Assembly: GCA_900541715.1 (NCBI GenBank)
Contig: UQLI01000011.1
Location: forward strand, 1 to 54,135
Length of the DNA: 54,135 nucleotides
Source: an uncultured Collinsella sp.
GTDB taxonomy: Bacteria; Actinomycetota; Coriobacteriia; Coriobacteriales; Coriobacteriaceae
Direction: 5' to 3'
Shown here: in pieces, positions 1-8,500 of the stretch
How the letters are laid out: every line of letters begins with the position of its first letter
Numbering within the stretch: the stretch's first letter is position 1
Translations under genes and position numbers: made by a program
The notes under the pieces: generated by a model
The model's input: only the letters and a program-made list of their open reading frames with translations
What the model was told of the DNA's origin: nothing
Database searches by the model: none

Positions 1-681
1 CGGGATTGGTCAAAATAGTTTGACTATTAGCGGCTAAAATCGCCCGGCGCTAACAGCGATACGTTCAACCGTATTATTGATAACGTAAAAAGGGCTAGTG
101 CGTACTTTGATGTCATCTTAAGAGTCAATGTTGATCCGTCGAACGGTGATCAGATTGATCGTTTGGTTGATTCGCTTGATCGTAAAGGTCTTCGTAATAA
201 AGTAAAACTATATTTAGCGGCAGTAGATGATATAAATGGGACGTGCGCTAACTCTCCATGCTATTCAGAGGATGAATTTGCTTCGATTGAAGCATCCTGT
301 CTGTCTCGCTACAAAATGACAGGGTACATGGATCCATTTCTTCCAGGCTTTAATCCGACCATATGCGGAGCCGTCAATAAATATTCAGAAGTTATTGGAC
401 CAGACGGTTCCTTATATAAATGCTGGAATGAAATAGGATATTCCGACAGAAGCTATGGGAGCATCTTTGAAAATGTAACGAGTAGCGCATCCGAAGTTTC
501 CATATGGAATGCTTACGACTTTTGTTCAGATTCAGAATGCCTTAACTGCTCACTTCTTCCTATGTGCATGGGTGGCTGTCCCTTCACCAGGCTGTATGAA
601 AATAAGACAAGCTGTGTATCCGCAAGAAAGAACTGTATAAAAGTAATGAGGGCGGCCTATGATCTCAAGCATAAGAAGTGA
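1..681 (+). pseudogene. radical SAM/SPASM peptide maturase, C-terminal part only
   Basis: This is the C-terminal half of a radical SAM enzyme of the SPASM group, which usually modify ribosomal peptides using iron-sulfur clusters. A continuous frame is open from about position 31 and the first ATG in it is at 163. It shows the segment SDTFNRIIDNV typical of the barrel's late part, then the SPASM auxiliary-cluster cysteines: CGAVN, IGPDGSLYKCW, then C-x2-C-x5-C-x3-C (CLNCSLLPMCMGGC) and a last Cys in ARKNC. The CX3CX2C radical SAM motif is not in the window. In the first 60 bases the homology seems to run through three frames (LTISG in frame 2 at 20-34, KIARR in frame 3 at 36-50, then frame 1), with stops at 28-30, 35-37 and 51-53. 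This suggests a frameshifted gene or poor sequence at an edge. The base composition is AT-rich. It overlaps the ABC exporter gene by 23 nt. If intact upstream it would simply be a normal CDS running out of the window. Confidence 0.6.
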
Positions 682-2233
682 TGCGGATTCAACGGCGATC
701 TTCGACTATCTGCCATATTTCAGACTTGGGTTTTCTTCCCAATTGCTTCTGGTTATAGCCTTTACGTTGTGCTTAATAATATCTGGAATGATGGCCTCTG
801 TATCCCCGCTGCTCACGAGCGCTCTGGTTGATAATATATCTAAAAAAGCTCCTTATGGTGCTATTATGATTGACAGTGCGTTAATTGGTTTCGCGGCATT
901 AATCGATATTGTTGTCAGCTATTTAAGCACCCTTCTTTCAATGCGGATAACGACCGTGGCTGCATTCTCGATTGCTCGAAGAAAAATCGATGAGCTCGTG
1001 CGGATGCCTTTTGAGTTGTTTTTTGAGCAGGAGTCTGCTGAAAAAACTCAACAGATTTGTTCAGATGCCAATACTGTGGCGTCCTTCGGATTGTCGATGC
1101 TCCAGACGGTACTCCTTGCGATTGTCCAGCTAGGTATCAGTTTATTTTTTCTCTATGGATGTTCCACAGCGCTCTTTTGGGTTTCCGTGACATTTTGCAT
1201 CTTGTATGCAATTGCATATGCTTCATTTAAAAAACCGCTTTTTGTTTCAGGTCTGACCTTTAAGGAAGAGCAGTCCCTGTATTTCGGAAAAGTGGAATCC
1301 CTACTTGCGCATCAGAGATTTTTGTATGTTAATGCGCTGTTCGAAAGAGCATTGAAATCCATAGATAGCTATTTTTCGTCTTTGCTGCACGCCGGAGTCG
1401 CCTATCAAAGTGTCGTTTCGAAATTTCAGGCAACTGATTCCTTTGCTGCGGCTGTGTCCCAGGTGACCATTCTTTTGATTTCGGCTTTTTATGTAATGCA
1501 TGGAAGCATGAGTGTAGGCCAACTTGTTGCTGTTTCGAGCTACATGGCTTTAATGCTATCTGCCGTGAGGTCACTCTACGGTATAGGTAGCAGCGCACAA
1601 GACTGCTTCTCATCGATATCCCGTCTAAATGCCTTTAAATTGCCTTCGGCTGCTGCTGGAGAGGAGCTCTTGGAGATCGATTACATCGAACTGCATAATT
1701 TCGGCTTTACATTAAATGGAAAGTGTCTCTACAGCAACTTGAATGTCAGGTTTGAAAAAGGAAAGCTCTATGCTCTTGTAGGGATTAATGGCTCGGGCAA
1801 AACGACCCTTGCGTACTTATTGATGGGTTGTTTCAATTCGGATTACGTTGGGACTATTTCCTACAACGGTAAGGCCCAAGAAGAAATCAACTGTGAGCTC
1901 CTTAGGCAGAAGCTAGTTTCGTTTGCTGAACAAACTCCGATATCAGTAAAGGATATTCTTTGCGATAGAAACTTTCCTTCTATCGAAAGGAAGAGGTGCG
2001 GAGGAATGTCTCCCGGGGAACTGGAACAACTGGAAATTAGGCGGGTCTTAGAAAAGAAGGCAGACGTCTATTTATTCGATGAGCCAACAGCATCACTCGA
2101 TATTGCTCATAAAGAAGCTCTGATAAAAGCTATGAAGGAAATGCGAAAGCACAAGATTGTCATTGCAATTACACACGATATGGACCTAATAGATGCTAGT
2201 GATGAGGTGGTAGAGCTTGGGAAAAGCGACTGA
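659..2233 (+). CDS. ABC exporter, fused membrane and ATPase domains
   Basis: A 524-residue half-transporter of the peptide/bacteriocin exporter kind: about six membrane segments in residues 20-320 and an ATP-binding domain from about 340. Walker A is GINGSGKTT at 375-383, Walker B is VYLFDEPTASLD with D474/E475, and the switch histidine is H506 (ITHD). The signature motif reads MSPGE (450-454) instead of LSGGQ, so it is degenerate although the rest looks active. The start ATG at 659 has a GAGGG ribosome site and lies inside the end of the SPASM gene, which points to coupled translation. The last 17 nt overlap the next gene. Together with the maturase and the CPBP-like gene it forms a typical modification/export cassette for a ribosomally made peptide. 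No N-terminal C39 peptidase domain is present, so leader removal would need another enzyme. AT-rich composition relative to the rest of the window suggests horizontal transfer. Confidence 0.85.
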   Translation: MISSIRSDADSTAIFDYLPYFRLGFSSQLLLVIAFTLCLIISGMMASVSPLLTSALVDNISKKAPYGAIMIDSALIGFAALIDIVVSYLSTLLSMRITTVAAFSIARRKIDELVRMPFELFFEQESAEKTQQICSDANTVASFGLSMLQTVLLAIVQLGISLFFLYGCSTALFWVSVTFCILYAIAYASFKKPLFVSGLTFKEEQSLYFGKVESLLAHQRFLYVNALFERALKSIDSYFSSLLHAGVAYQSVVSKFQATDSFAAAVSQVTILLISAFYVMHGSMSVGQLVAVSSYMALMLSAVRSLYGIGSSAQDCFSSISRLNAFKLPSAAAGEELLEIDYIELHNFGFTLNGKCLYSNLNVRFEKGKLYALVGINGSGKTTLAYLLMGCFNSDYVGTISYNGKAQEEINCELLRQKLVSFAEQTPISVKDILCDRNFPSIERKRCGGMSPGELEQLEIRRVLEKKADVYLFDEPTASLDIAHKEALIKAMKEMRKHKIVIAITHDMDLIDASDEVVELGKSD

Positions 2234-2816
2234 AATAATGCGCCTGGGGGCACGTTATCTACTGGGCACGATGGTTGCTAGCGTGCCGTGGGCTATTTGG
2301 GTTATTACAAAAGGATCCCCCGCTTGGCTGTGCTCTACAGGGGCGCTCTTTTGTGCGTTGGTAGTCTATCTTTTTGCAACTCGGGGCGCTGTTTCTTGTG
2401 ATAAGCCCAAACGGCGTGGGATTCTTTTGGGATGGCAGTTCATTTTCATCGTATTTATTATTATGGCCTCTATGCTCGATATAGGTGGAAAATCAATATC
2501 CAGATGGGTATTGGTCTGTTCGGTCTCAGTTTTGCATGAGCTGTTATTTAGGTACGTATTTTTATTTGAATGCACAATCGTCGGAATAGTTCGGCCGTTT
2601 TGCATAAGGGCATTTATACAGTCGATGCTATGGTCATTGCTTCTCGTGACTCAACAGTGTTTAATCGGGGCACCCACAAATTACATCATTGCAATGATGG
2701 GGGGCTATCTTTGTCTGGGCCTTATTTTTGCGCTGCTCGTGCGAAAAACAGGGACAGTGTGTCCGTCTCTTTTAGCCATGATGTCTCTGGATTTTATCAA
2801 CATCCTAGCTCTTTGA
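2217..2816 (+). CDS. CPBP-like (CAAX protease-related) membrane protein, atypical active site
   Basis: A 199-residue protein with six or so hydrophobic segments. It starts at TTG 2217, which has a strong GAGGTGG site 7 bases upstream, inside the ABC gene; ATG 2238 is a weaker alternative. The fold is suggested by the CPBP landmarks: HELLFRYVF near residue 109 where the family has EExxxR, a segment FIQSMLWSLLLV where motif 2 (FxxxH) would lie, and KTGTVCPSLLAMM then DFIN near the end where motif 3 has H and N. The first Glu is His, and the expected histidines are missing, so a normal metalloprotease mechanism is unlikely. It may instead act as an immunity or export partner, since CPBP relatives often sit beside bacteriocin-type exporters. 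The family assignment is inferred from motif order only. Confidence 0.55.
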   Translation: MGKATEIMRLGARYLLGTMVASVPWAIWVITKGSPAWLCSTGALFCALVVYLFATRGAVSCDKPKRRGILLGWQFIFIVFIIMASMLDIGGKSISRWVLVCSVSVLHELLFRYVFLFECTIVGIVRPFCIRAFIQSMLWSLLLVTQQCLIGAPTNYIIAMMGGYLCLGLIFALLVRKTGTVCPSLLAMMSLDFINILAL

Positions 2817-2856
2817 GTTACGGACAAAATCTTCAAAATCTTCAGGTGTTGGCACC

Positions 2857-3003
2857 ATGGCAGATAAAGCCCGCACAGTGCTTTCGGTATGCAATAACAT
2901 GGGCGAGGGCCGGCTGCTCACGGCCGAGATGCTCGACCTAATCGATCACGGTGCGCCCAACATCATCTGCACGCAGCCCTTCACCTGCCTGCGATTCGGT
3001 TAG
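2857..3003 (+). pseudogene. 3' relic of a CoA-dehydratase activase gene (BadF/DUF2229 type)
   Basis: An open frame (48 codons from the ATG at 2857, open further upstream to at least 2812) reads SVCNNMGEGRLLTAEMLDL followed by DHGAPNIICTQPFTCL. This matches what I know of the extreme C-terminus of the roughly 1400-residue 2-hydroxyacyl-CoA dehydratase activase proteins (pattern GEGWxLTxEMxELI, PNIVCxQPFxCLP). After Cys-Leu the frame changes to RFG and stops, so the final ~45 residues of the family and all of the N-terminal ~1300 are missing. There is no ribosome site. It is a gene relic lying exactly where the AT-rich cassette ends, so it probably marks the site where the cassette replaced host DNA. 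Confidence 0.6.
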
Positions 3004-3082
3004 CGAGGATGCCGTGGCATCGGTCGCCGAGCGTCTGGGGGCGGCATTAAGAAGTAACATGCCTGCTTTAGGCTGGTATGAG

Positions 3083-3121
3083 AAAAACGGGTGGCAGCCA
3101 TACCGGCTGCCATCCGTTTTT
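3083..3121 (+). terminator. bidirectional rho-independent terminator
   Basis: Arms AAAAACGGGTGGCAGCC (3083-3099) and GGCTGCCATCCGTTTTT (3105-3121) pair with one G-T wobble around a 5-base loop. The A run before and T run after make it work in both directions. It sits downstream of the activase relic and has no intact gene next to it on the other strand before 4112. Confidence 0.75.
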
Positions 3122-3173
3122 ACTGGATACATGTTGCGTAATTGGCCTTGTCGGCACCTTTCGCGGACTCGGA

Positions 3174-3303
3174 TTTCGGAAGTGCGGTGAAAAACTCCGA
3201 ATCTCCGAGCACACTGCTCTTTTGCACCCTTGTGACCTGCGGTTTTGTTGCTAAAAAAGTCGGTCTGGTCGGCGGGGCTCAGTTTTTCACCGCACTTCCG
3301 AAA
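3174..3303. repeat. 130-bp element with 23-bp perfect terminal inverted repeats
   Basis: The left arm 3174-3196 (TTTCGGAAGTGCGGTGAAAA plus CT) is the exact reverse complement of the right arm 3281-3303. The 84-base centre has no coding potential that I recognise. I see no clear flanking target duplication. It could be a miniature inverted-repeat element or the template of a structured RNA. The remaining sequence between 3004 and 3536 holds only the terminator above and no recognisable gene. Confidence 0.7.
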
Positions 3304-3536
3304 ACCGCGGTCTCGCAATATGAAAAATGGCCTCCATAACTCTGGGTTAATGGATAAGTGTGGCCTTTCGCCGTATATCACTGTCCGTTTATGGAACCTA
3401 TCTCCAACGAGTCGTAGCCATAGGGTTTAATGTTAGAAACACATAGTTGCCGGCGGGCCGCGGGCGACGTTCCCCCTGATATCGGAGGTTCCAGGTATGT
3501 TTCGCGCTCAGTTAAACAACTATCGGTTGGGCTAAC

Positions 3537-3986
3537 ATGGGTCGCCGTGCTATTTCGATAACCCTTGCAGTGGTCTGCCTGGCTGTGCTCCTGGGCGCTA
3601 CAGGGCTGTTTGCTATAAGCCGGGAAACGTCCTATATGCAGGAATGCGCTTCCGAAGGGTTTGCCATCGACGGTTACTATCGGGACGACAAGACGAGTCT
3701 GGAAACCCTGGCCTTTCTTGAAGAGGATAACCATCGGTGGCAACTGGTCGACAAAGACGGCAGCTGCGTTGACGGGCAGTTTAAGCGTACGGATGACCCC
3801 AACATCCTGATATTAAAGAAGGAAAACGGCGAAGAATTCGGCACGGTTCACGTTGCGTATATATCGCGCCGACGCAATCAGGGGCAGCTCTATCTATTTA
3901 GAGATAGCAAAGTGACCCGATTTTATCAGGTGAGCACCAAACCTGCGTTTATGGTGGAGTCTGGCGATGTCGATCCGGCCAGTTGA
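3537..3986 (+). CDS. small membrane-anchored or exported protein, unknown function
   Basis: A 149-residue protein with an N-terminal hydrophobic segment (residues about 6-28, SITLAVVCLAVLLGATGLFA) and a hydrophilic, beta-rich looking remainder. No lipobox cysteine follows the hydrophobic stretch, so a signal anchor or signal peptide is more likely than a lipoprotein. I do not recognise a family. The ATG at 3537 is the only reasonable start because an in-frame stop lies at 3513-3515. There is no good ribosome site directly before it. Instead a 12-codon open frame (3497-3535) with GGAGG at 3484-3488 stops one base before this ATG, so translation may be coupled to that leader. It stands alone between the inverted-repeat element and the DUF389 gene, which runs the other way. 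Confidence 0.6.
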   Translation: MGRRAISITLAVVCLAVLLGATGLFAISRETSYMQECASEGFAIDGYYRDDKTSLETLAFLEEDNHRWQLVDKDGSCVDGQFKRTDDPNILILKKENGEEFGTVHVAYISRRRNQGQLYLFRDSKVTRFYQVSTKPAFMVESGDVDPAS

Positions 3987-4111
3987 TTCACGGCAATAAA
4001 ACGGCGAGCGGGGCGCGGGTGTGAACTGAACCCCTCTATTTGCTCGTGTCCGTATCGCGTCTGCGCCTCGTCATAACTTGCGTCCGTGCGAGCGCTCATC
4101 CCGCGCCGGCA

Positions 4112-5251
4112 TCACTTCACGTCAAATTCCACGCGATCGAGCTCGGGCACATTGAGGTCGATGAGCTTGCGGGCGATGTGACGGTCGTGTGCCCCGAGCG
4201 CCTCGCTTGTCGTCACATGGGCGACAATCTCGCGCTCGACGATGCCCTCCTCCTCGCCTTCGGTAGACGAGGTCTCGACGGCGACGGTGTAATCCTTAAA
4301 GCCCGGTAGCACCGCGGCAAGCTCGCGCGTGGTTTCGGTGACGCCGTAGCCGTCCTGCACGCCGGCCTGCGCCGAACCAATAGACCCCGCGGTCATAACG
4401 ATGCAGGGGACGGCAAAGATCACCGTGCCCACGATGATGTGGCGGCGCACCTTGCGCGATAGCTCGTTGACCTCGGCGTTTTCCTCGGCAGTCACAATGC
4501 CGTCGCCGTTGAGGTCGCGCTTGAGCGGCACGCGCAATAGAAGCAGCACGGCTTCGGCAGCCAGCGCGATAAAGACCACGTTGATGCCAAATTCATAAAG
4601 CGCCGAGAGAAACAATGACCCGCTTGCGATGGCGATGCCATAGCCCGCCGCGCACAGGGGCGGCATGAGTGCGGTCGCCACAGCCACCCCGGCGATGAGC
4701 GTGGCGGGTTCCTGGTCGCGCGAGTTGCCCAGGCCGCCCGCAAAGCCGCCCGCGAGCGCGACGGCAAGGTCCCACACGGTCGGTGTCGAATTGTCGATGA
4801 TGGCGGCCGTGGTGGTGCCAAGGGGCGAGAGCTTAAAGTACAACGTGGACGTGACCAGGCAAAAGACCATCTGCAGCGCGAGGCCGGCGACGGCCTCAAG
4901 GGTGATCTCGCGGTCGAGCGTGGCGATGCCGTATGCCATGGCAAGGACCGAGCCCATGAGCGGGCAGATGAGCATGGCGCCTACAATGGCGATATCCGAG
5001 TCGATATCGAGGCCGATGCTCGCGATCAACATGGCAATGATCAAGATGCATAAGTGTGAGCCAGTCAGGCGCGCCCCGTTTACAAAGCGCTTGCGAATCA
5101 CGTGATAGGGCGCGCGTCCCTCGCGAATGTTGAATGCGCGCTTTAGGAAGCGGGTGGCGTTCTCCATGGCCTCGCTATGAGCAGGGCGGATGCCGTGGCG
5201 CCGGTGATGGCGTTCGCGTAGTCGCTTGATCTGTTGTTTGTCGAGTTCCAT
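4112..5251 (-). CDS. DUF389 family membrane protein with an EF-hand-like loop
   Basis: A 379-residue DUF389 protein (start chosen at the Met of MELDKQQIKR, with GAGGTGG just upstream; a longer frame to 5377 has no ribosome site). The cytoplasmic N-terminus is basic and His-rich (residues 8-30). Membrane segments follow at about 66-90, 90-110, 117-138, 158-175, 184-212 and 212-240, with family motifs GAMLICPLMG (91-100) and GNSRDQEPATLIAGVAVATA (175-194). Between the last two membrane parts lies DLNGDGIVTAEE (246-257), a canonical EF-hand calcium loop (D, N, D, G, T and E in the right places), followed by one more membrane segment at 272-291 and a soluble C-terminus. The function of DUF389 proteins is not established; they look like transporters or sensors. 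The gene is divergent from the large surface protein. Confidence 0.8.
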   Translation of the reverse strand: MELDKQQIKRLRERHHRRHGIRPAHSEAMENATRFLKRAFNIREGRAPYHVIRKRFVNGARLTGSHLCILIIAMLIASIGLDIDSDIAIVGAMLICPLMGSVLAMAYGIATLDREITLEAVAGLALQMVFCLVTSTLYFKLSPLGTTTAAIIDNSTPTVWDLAVALAGGFAGGLGNSRDQEPATLIAGVAVATALMPPLCAAGYGIAIASGSLFLSALYEFGINVVFIALAAEAVLLLLRVPLKRDLNGDGIVTAEENAEVNELSRKVRRHIIVGTVIFAVPCIVMTAGSIGSAQAGVQDGYGVTETTRELAAVLPGFKDYTVAVETSSTEGEEEGIVEREIVAHVTTSEALGAHDRHIARKLIDLNVPELDRVEFDVK

Positions 5252-5517
5252 GTCCACCTCGTTCCAGCGCGGTCCGCGCAACGCGCCCGTTGTCTTAACT
5301 CTACACCGTGGCGGGCGGGGTGTCTGTTGGATGCGGAATCCGATAGGGCGGATGACGCGGGAGCAAATGCAAATCACAGGCTCAATTCCATCCCGCGAAA
5401 ATATGATGCACCAGCTCCTTCAAATGTGACGAAATTGTGAAGCACAGGAGCACGAATTTCAAAAAATACGCTGGTCGCCAATGTTGCGCAACAGAATTCA
5501 AAAATCGACAGCTACCG

Positions 5518-5547
5518 TTTGACACGTATGGATACATCCGTGTCAAA
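5518..5547 (+). promoter_or_regulatory. inverted repeat in front of the surface-protein gene
   Basis: TTTGACACG (5518-5526) and CGTGTCAAA (5539-5547) form a perfect 9-bp inverted repeat around 12 bases, ending directly before the ribosome site AGGGAGA of the gene at 5559. It could be an operator or a 5' UTR hairpin that affects translation. The rest of the 307-bp gap 5252-5558 shows nothing else I can name; no clear -35/-10 pair stands out. Confidence 0.45.
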
Positions 5548-5558
5548 GGGAGAAAGCC

Positions 5559-8500
5559 ATGGCAAACTACAGTCCACAACACTTTGAGCCTCGGGCCAAG
5601 GCCGTCAACGTCAAGGGCGTTGCCAACCGCGCCGTCGCAACCGTTTTGACGGCGGGCCTCATCGCTCAGCCGCTCATGTCGCCGCTGGCGGCAATCGCCG
5701 CACCGTCAACCGATAACGGCGATTCTGTTCAGGGGGGGGGTAGTTCTGTAGAGAATACCGTTGCCGCCGGTAACCAAGCGGTCGTAAAGACGGCTGCCCA
5801 GCTGGCCGAGGAGTCGGCAAAGCAGCTCAAGGACGCTCAGGCCGCCTACGATGCCGCCCAGAAGAAGGCCGACGCGGCGGGCCAGTCTCAAAAGCAGGCG
5901 CAGCAGCAAAAGAATCAGGCCTCGCAGGCTGTGAGCGACAACGAAATCGAGCAGAACGCAGCAGAAGTCGCCGCGCTCCAGGAGAAGATTGACGAGCTCA
6001 AAGCCGCCGTCGAAAAGACCGAGCAGCAGCAGAAGAAGCTGGGCGACCTGAACGATCAGCTCGATCAAGCCAACAAGAGTGTCGAGGATAAGACCCAGGC
6101 GCTCAAGGACGCCAAGGCAAAGCAGGATGAGGCCAAGAAGGCCCTCGATGATGCCCAGGCCAAGCTCGAGGCCATGGGTATGGACGAGTACGAGGCCGCC
6201 AAGAAGGCCGTCGAGGACGCACAGGCAAAGCTCGATGACGCCAATAAGGCCGTTGCTACTGCACAGGCCAATCTGGACCAGGCCAAGGCTGCCGAGGCTA
6301 GCGCCCAGCAGGAAAAGAAGGACACTGAGGCCGCTCTGACGACTGCCCAGGCCAAGAAGCAGGAGACTGCCGCTGCGCTCGCAGCCGCAACCACCGCGCG
6401 CGATAACGCCCAGCAGAAGTTCAACCAGGCGCAGGCCGCGCTCGATGCTGCCGTCTCGGGTACGGGTGTCGACCTGAGTGCGCTTGAGGCCGCCAAGATC
6501 GCTGCTGCTGGTGAGCTCAAGACCGCGCAGGCGGAGCTCAATGCCGCGACGGATGCCGACGCTACCGCCCAGGCGAACCTGCAGGCGGCCCAGAATACCG
6601 CCACCGCCGCGCAGGAGAAGGCCAACGCCGCCAACGCTGCCGTGGCATCTGCCCAGTCTGCATACGATGCGGCAAACAAGGAGTACAAGGACGCGGCCAG
6701 TAAGCGTGACGCCGCGAAGACGGCATACGAGCAGGCCCAGCAGACCGAGGCCGACAAGAAGGCGGAGTACGACCGTATCGTCGAGATCCGTCAGCAGAAG
6801 CACAACGAGTTCAATCAGGCTCGTGCTGAAGTAACCGATGCGAAAAATGCATACGATGCCGCAACCGCCGAGGTCGAGAAGCTTAACCAGCAGATTGCCG
6901 ACCTCAAGTCGAACATGACCGTAGACCAGAATGTAATCAGCCAGGGCATGTTCGGCTTCATGAACTACATCATCGGCGGCAGCCAGTTCACAGCCACGCA
7001 GAAACAGAACGCCCGGGACGCCGTATCGATGCTGACCGGCGTCGATGACAAGGCCGAATGGTATGACAAGTACGTCGATCAGGACATGTCGCGCGACACC
7101 AATCCGCTTTCCCTGGAGCAGATGCGTAACGCCCTGACCTACCTCGATACCCAGAACAACCTCCGCAAGGCGAATGGTCAGTCGGCACTCAGCGTCAGCC
7201 TCCGCATGACTGTGGCAGCCGCCCTTAATACATCATATTCATCGAACATCTGGGGACACTCGAACTGCTACTTCGATAACGGTGAAAACCTTGCCGGCGG
7301 AGGTGGCGCATATACCGGCGGCGAGACCGAGGACACCCTCGGCTGGCCATATACCGGCCTCTACACCCAGGAGAAAGAGGCATTCGATAAGTACGTCGCA
7401 CAGTATGGCGACGAGCTCGGTAGCCACCGATATGATTCCTACTATATCTACCAGCACTACAACAGCATCTATCATGAGTGCGGGCATTATCTCAACATCA
7501 TCGATGCCGGTGCGAAGGCTATCGGCATCGCAACCGGTAGCGGTAAGAATACCGATTCCGAGGTAACCATCTTCGATTACAGCGCTGATGGCACTCAGGC
7601 TGATTTCACTGTCTCCGAGTTCAAGAAGCTCGTCACCGACTATATCGATTCCGCCTACAATGCAGGCGGCACTCAGGAGCAGAAGGAGCAGCTGAAGCAG
7701 CTTCAGAATAAGTTGGCAGAGGCACAGAAGAACTTCGGGACTGCCGGAACGGCTTATTCTAACGCATTGGATAAGCAAGAAAGCGCTCGCGACGCCTATA
7801 CCGCAGCCGACACGAACGTGAATACCGCCAAGGGCGAGTACGAGAAGGCTAAGTCCGGCACCGCCGCCGCGAAGACGGTATACGACGCTGCGAAGGACGC
7901 GCTCGGCGGAATCGACATCGAGTCCCTCAAGCAGAACCTCGATGCTGCCAAGAGCAAGGCCGCTACTGCCCAGGCAGCTCTCGATAAGGCAAACGCCACG
8001 CTTGCTGACAGCAAGACGAAGGCAGCTGACGCCGCTGCTCACAAGGCGAAGGCTCGCAGCGCCCGCGATGCCGCCAAGGCAAAGTCCGAACAGGCCAATG
8101 AGGCGTATGGCAACGCTACCGCTTCGGTCAAGGACCTTGCCGCCAAGCGCGATGCCGCCCAGGCGGACCTTGCGAATAAGCAGGGCTCGCTTGACGAGGC
8201 AAAGAAGGCCGACGATGCCGCCCAGGCTGGTGTAGACAAGGCCCAGGCCGCAGATGTCCAGGCCGCGACTGCTCTTTCGGACGCCAAGCAGGCAGTTGCC
8301 GCCAAGAAGCAGGCCCTGTCCGACGCACAGGCGAAGGTCAAGGCTGCCGAGGACGAGCTGGCCGGTGCAAACAAGGCCTTCGAGCGCTTCGCCGGCGCTC
8401 AGAAGGCGGTCGACGACGCCAAGACCGCCTATGACGCTGCCGTGGCCAGTGTCGCCGATGCCCAGAAGCAGCTCGAGGCCGCCAACGAAGCCGTCGTCGA

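Noticed and set aside
5706..6803. Antisense frame of 365 codons within the surface-protein gene
   Set aside because: Leu/Gly-rich product is the mirror of the Ala/Lys/Asp coiled-coil repeats; no independent gene signals.
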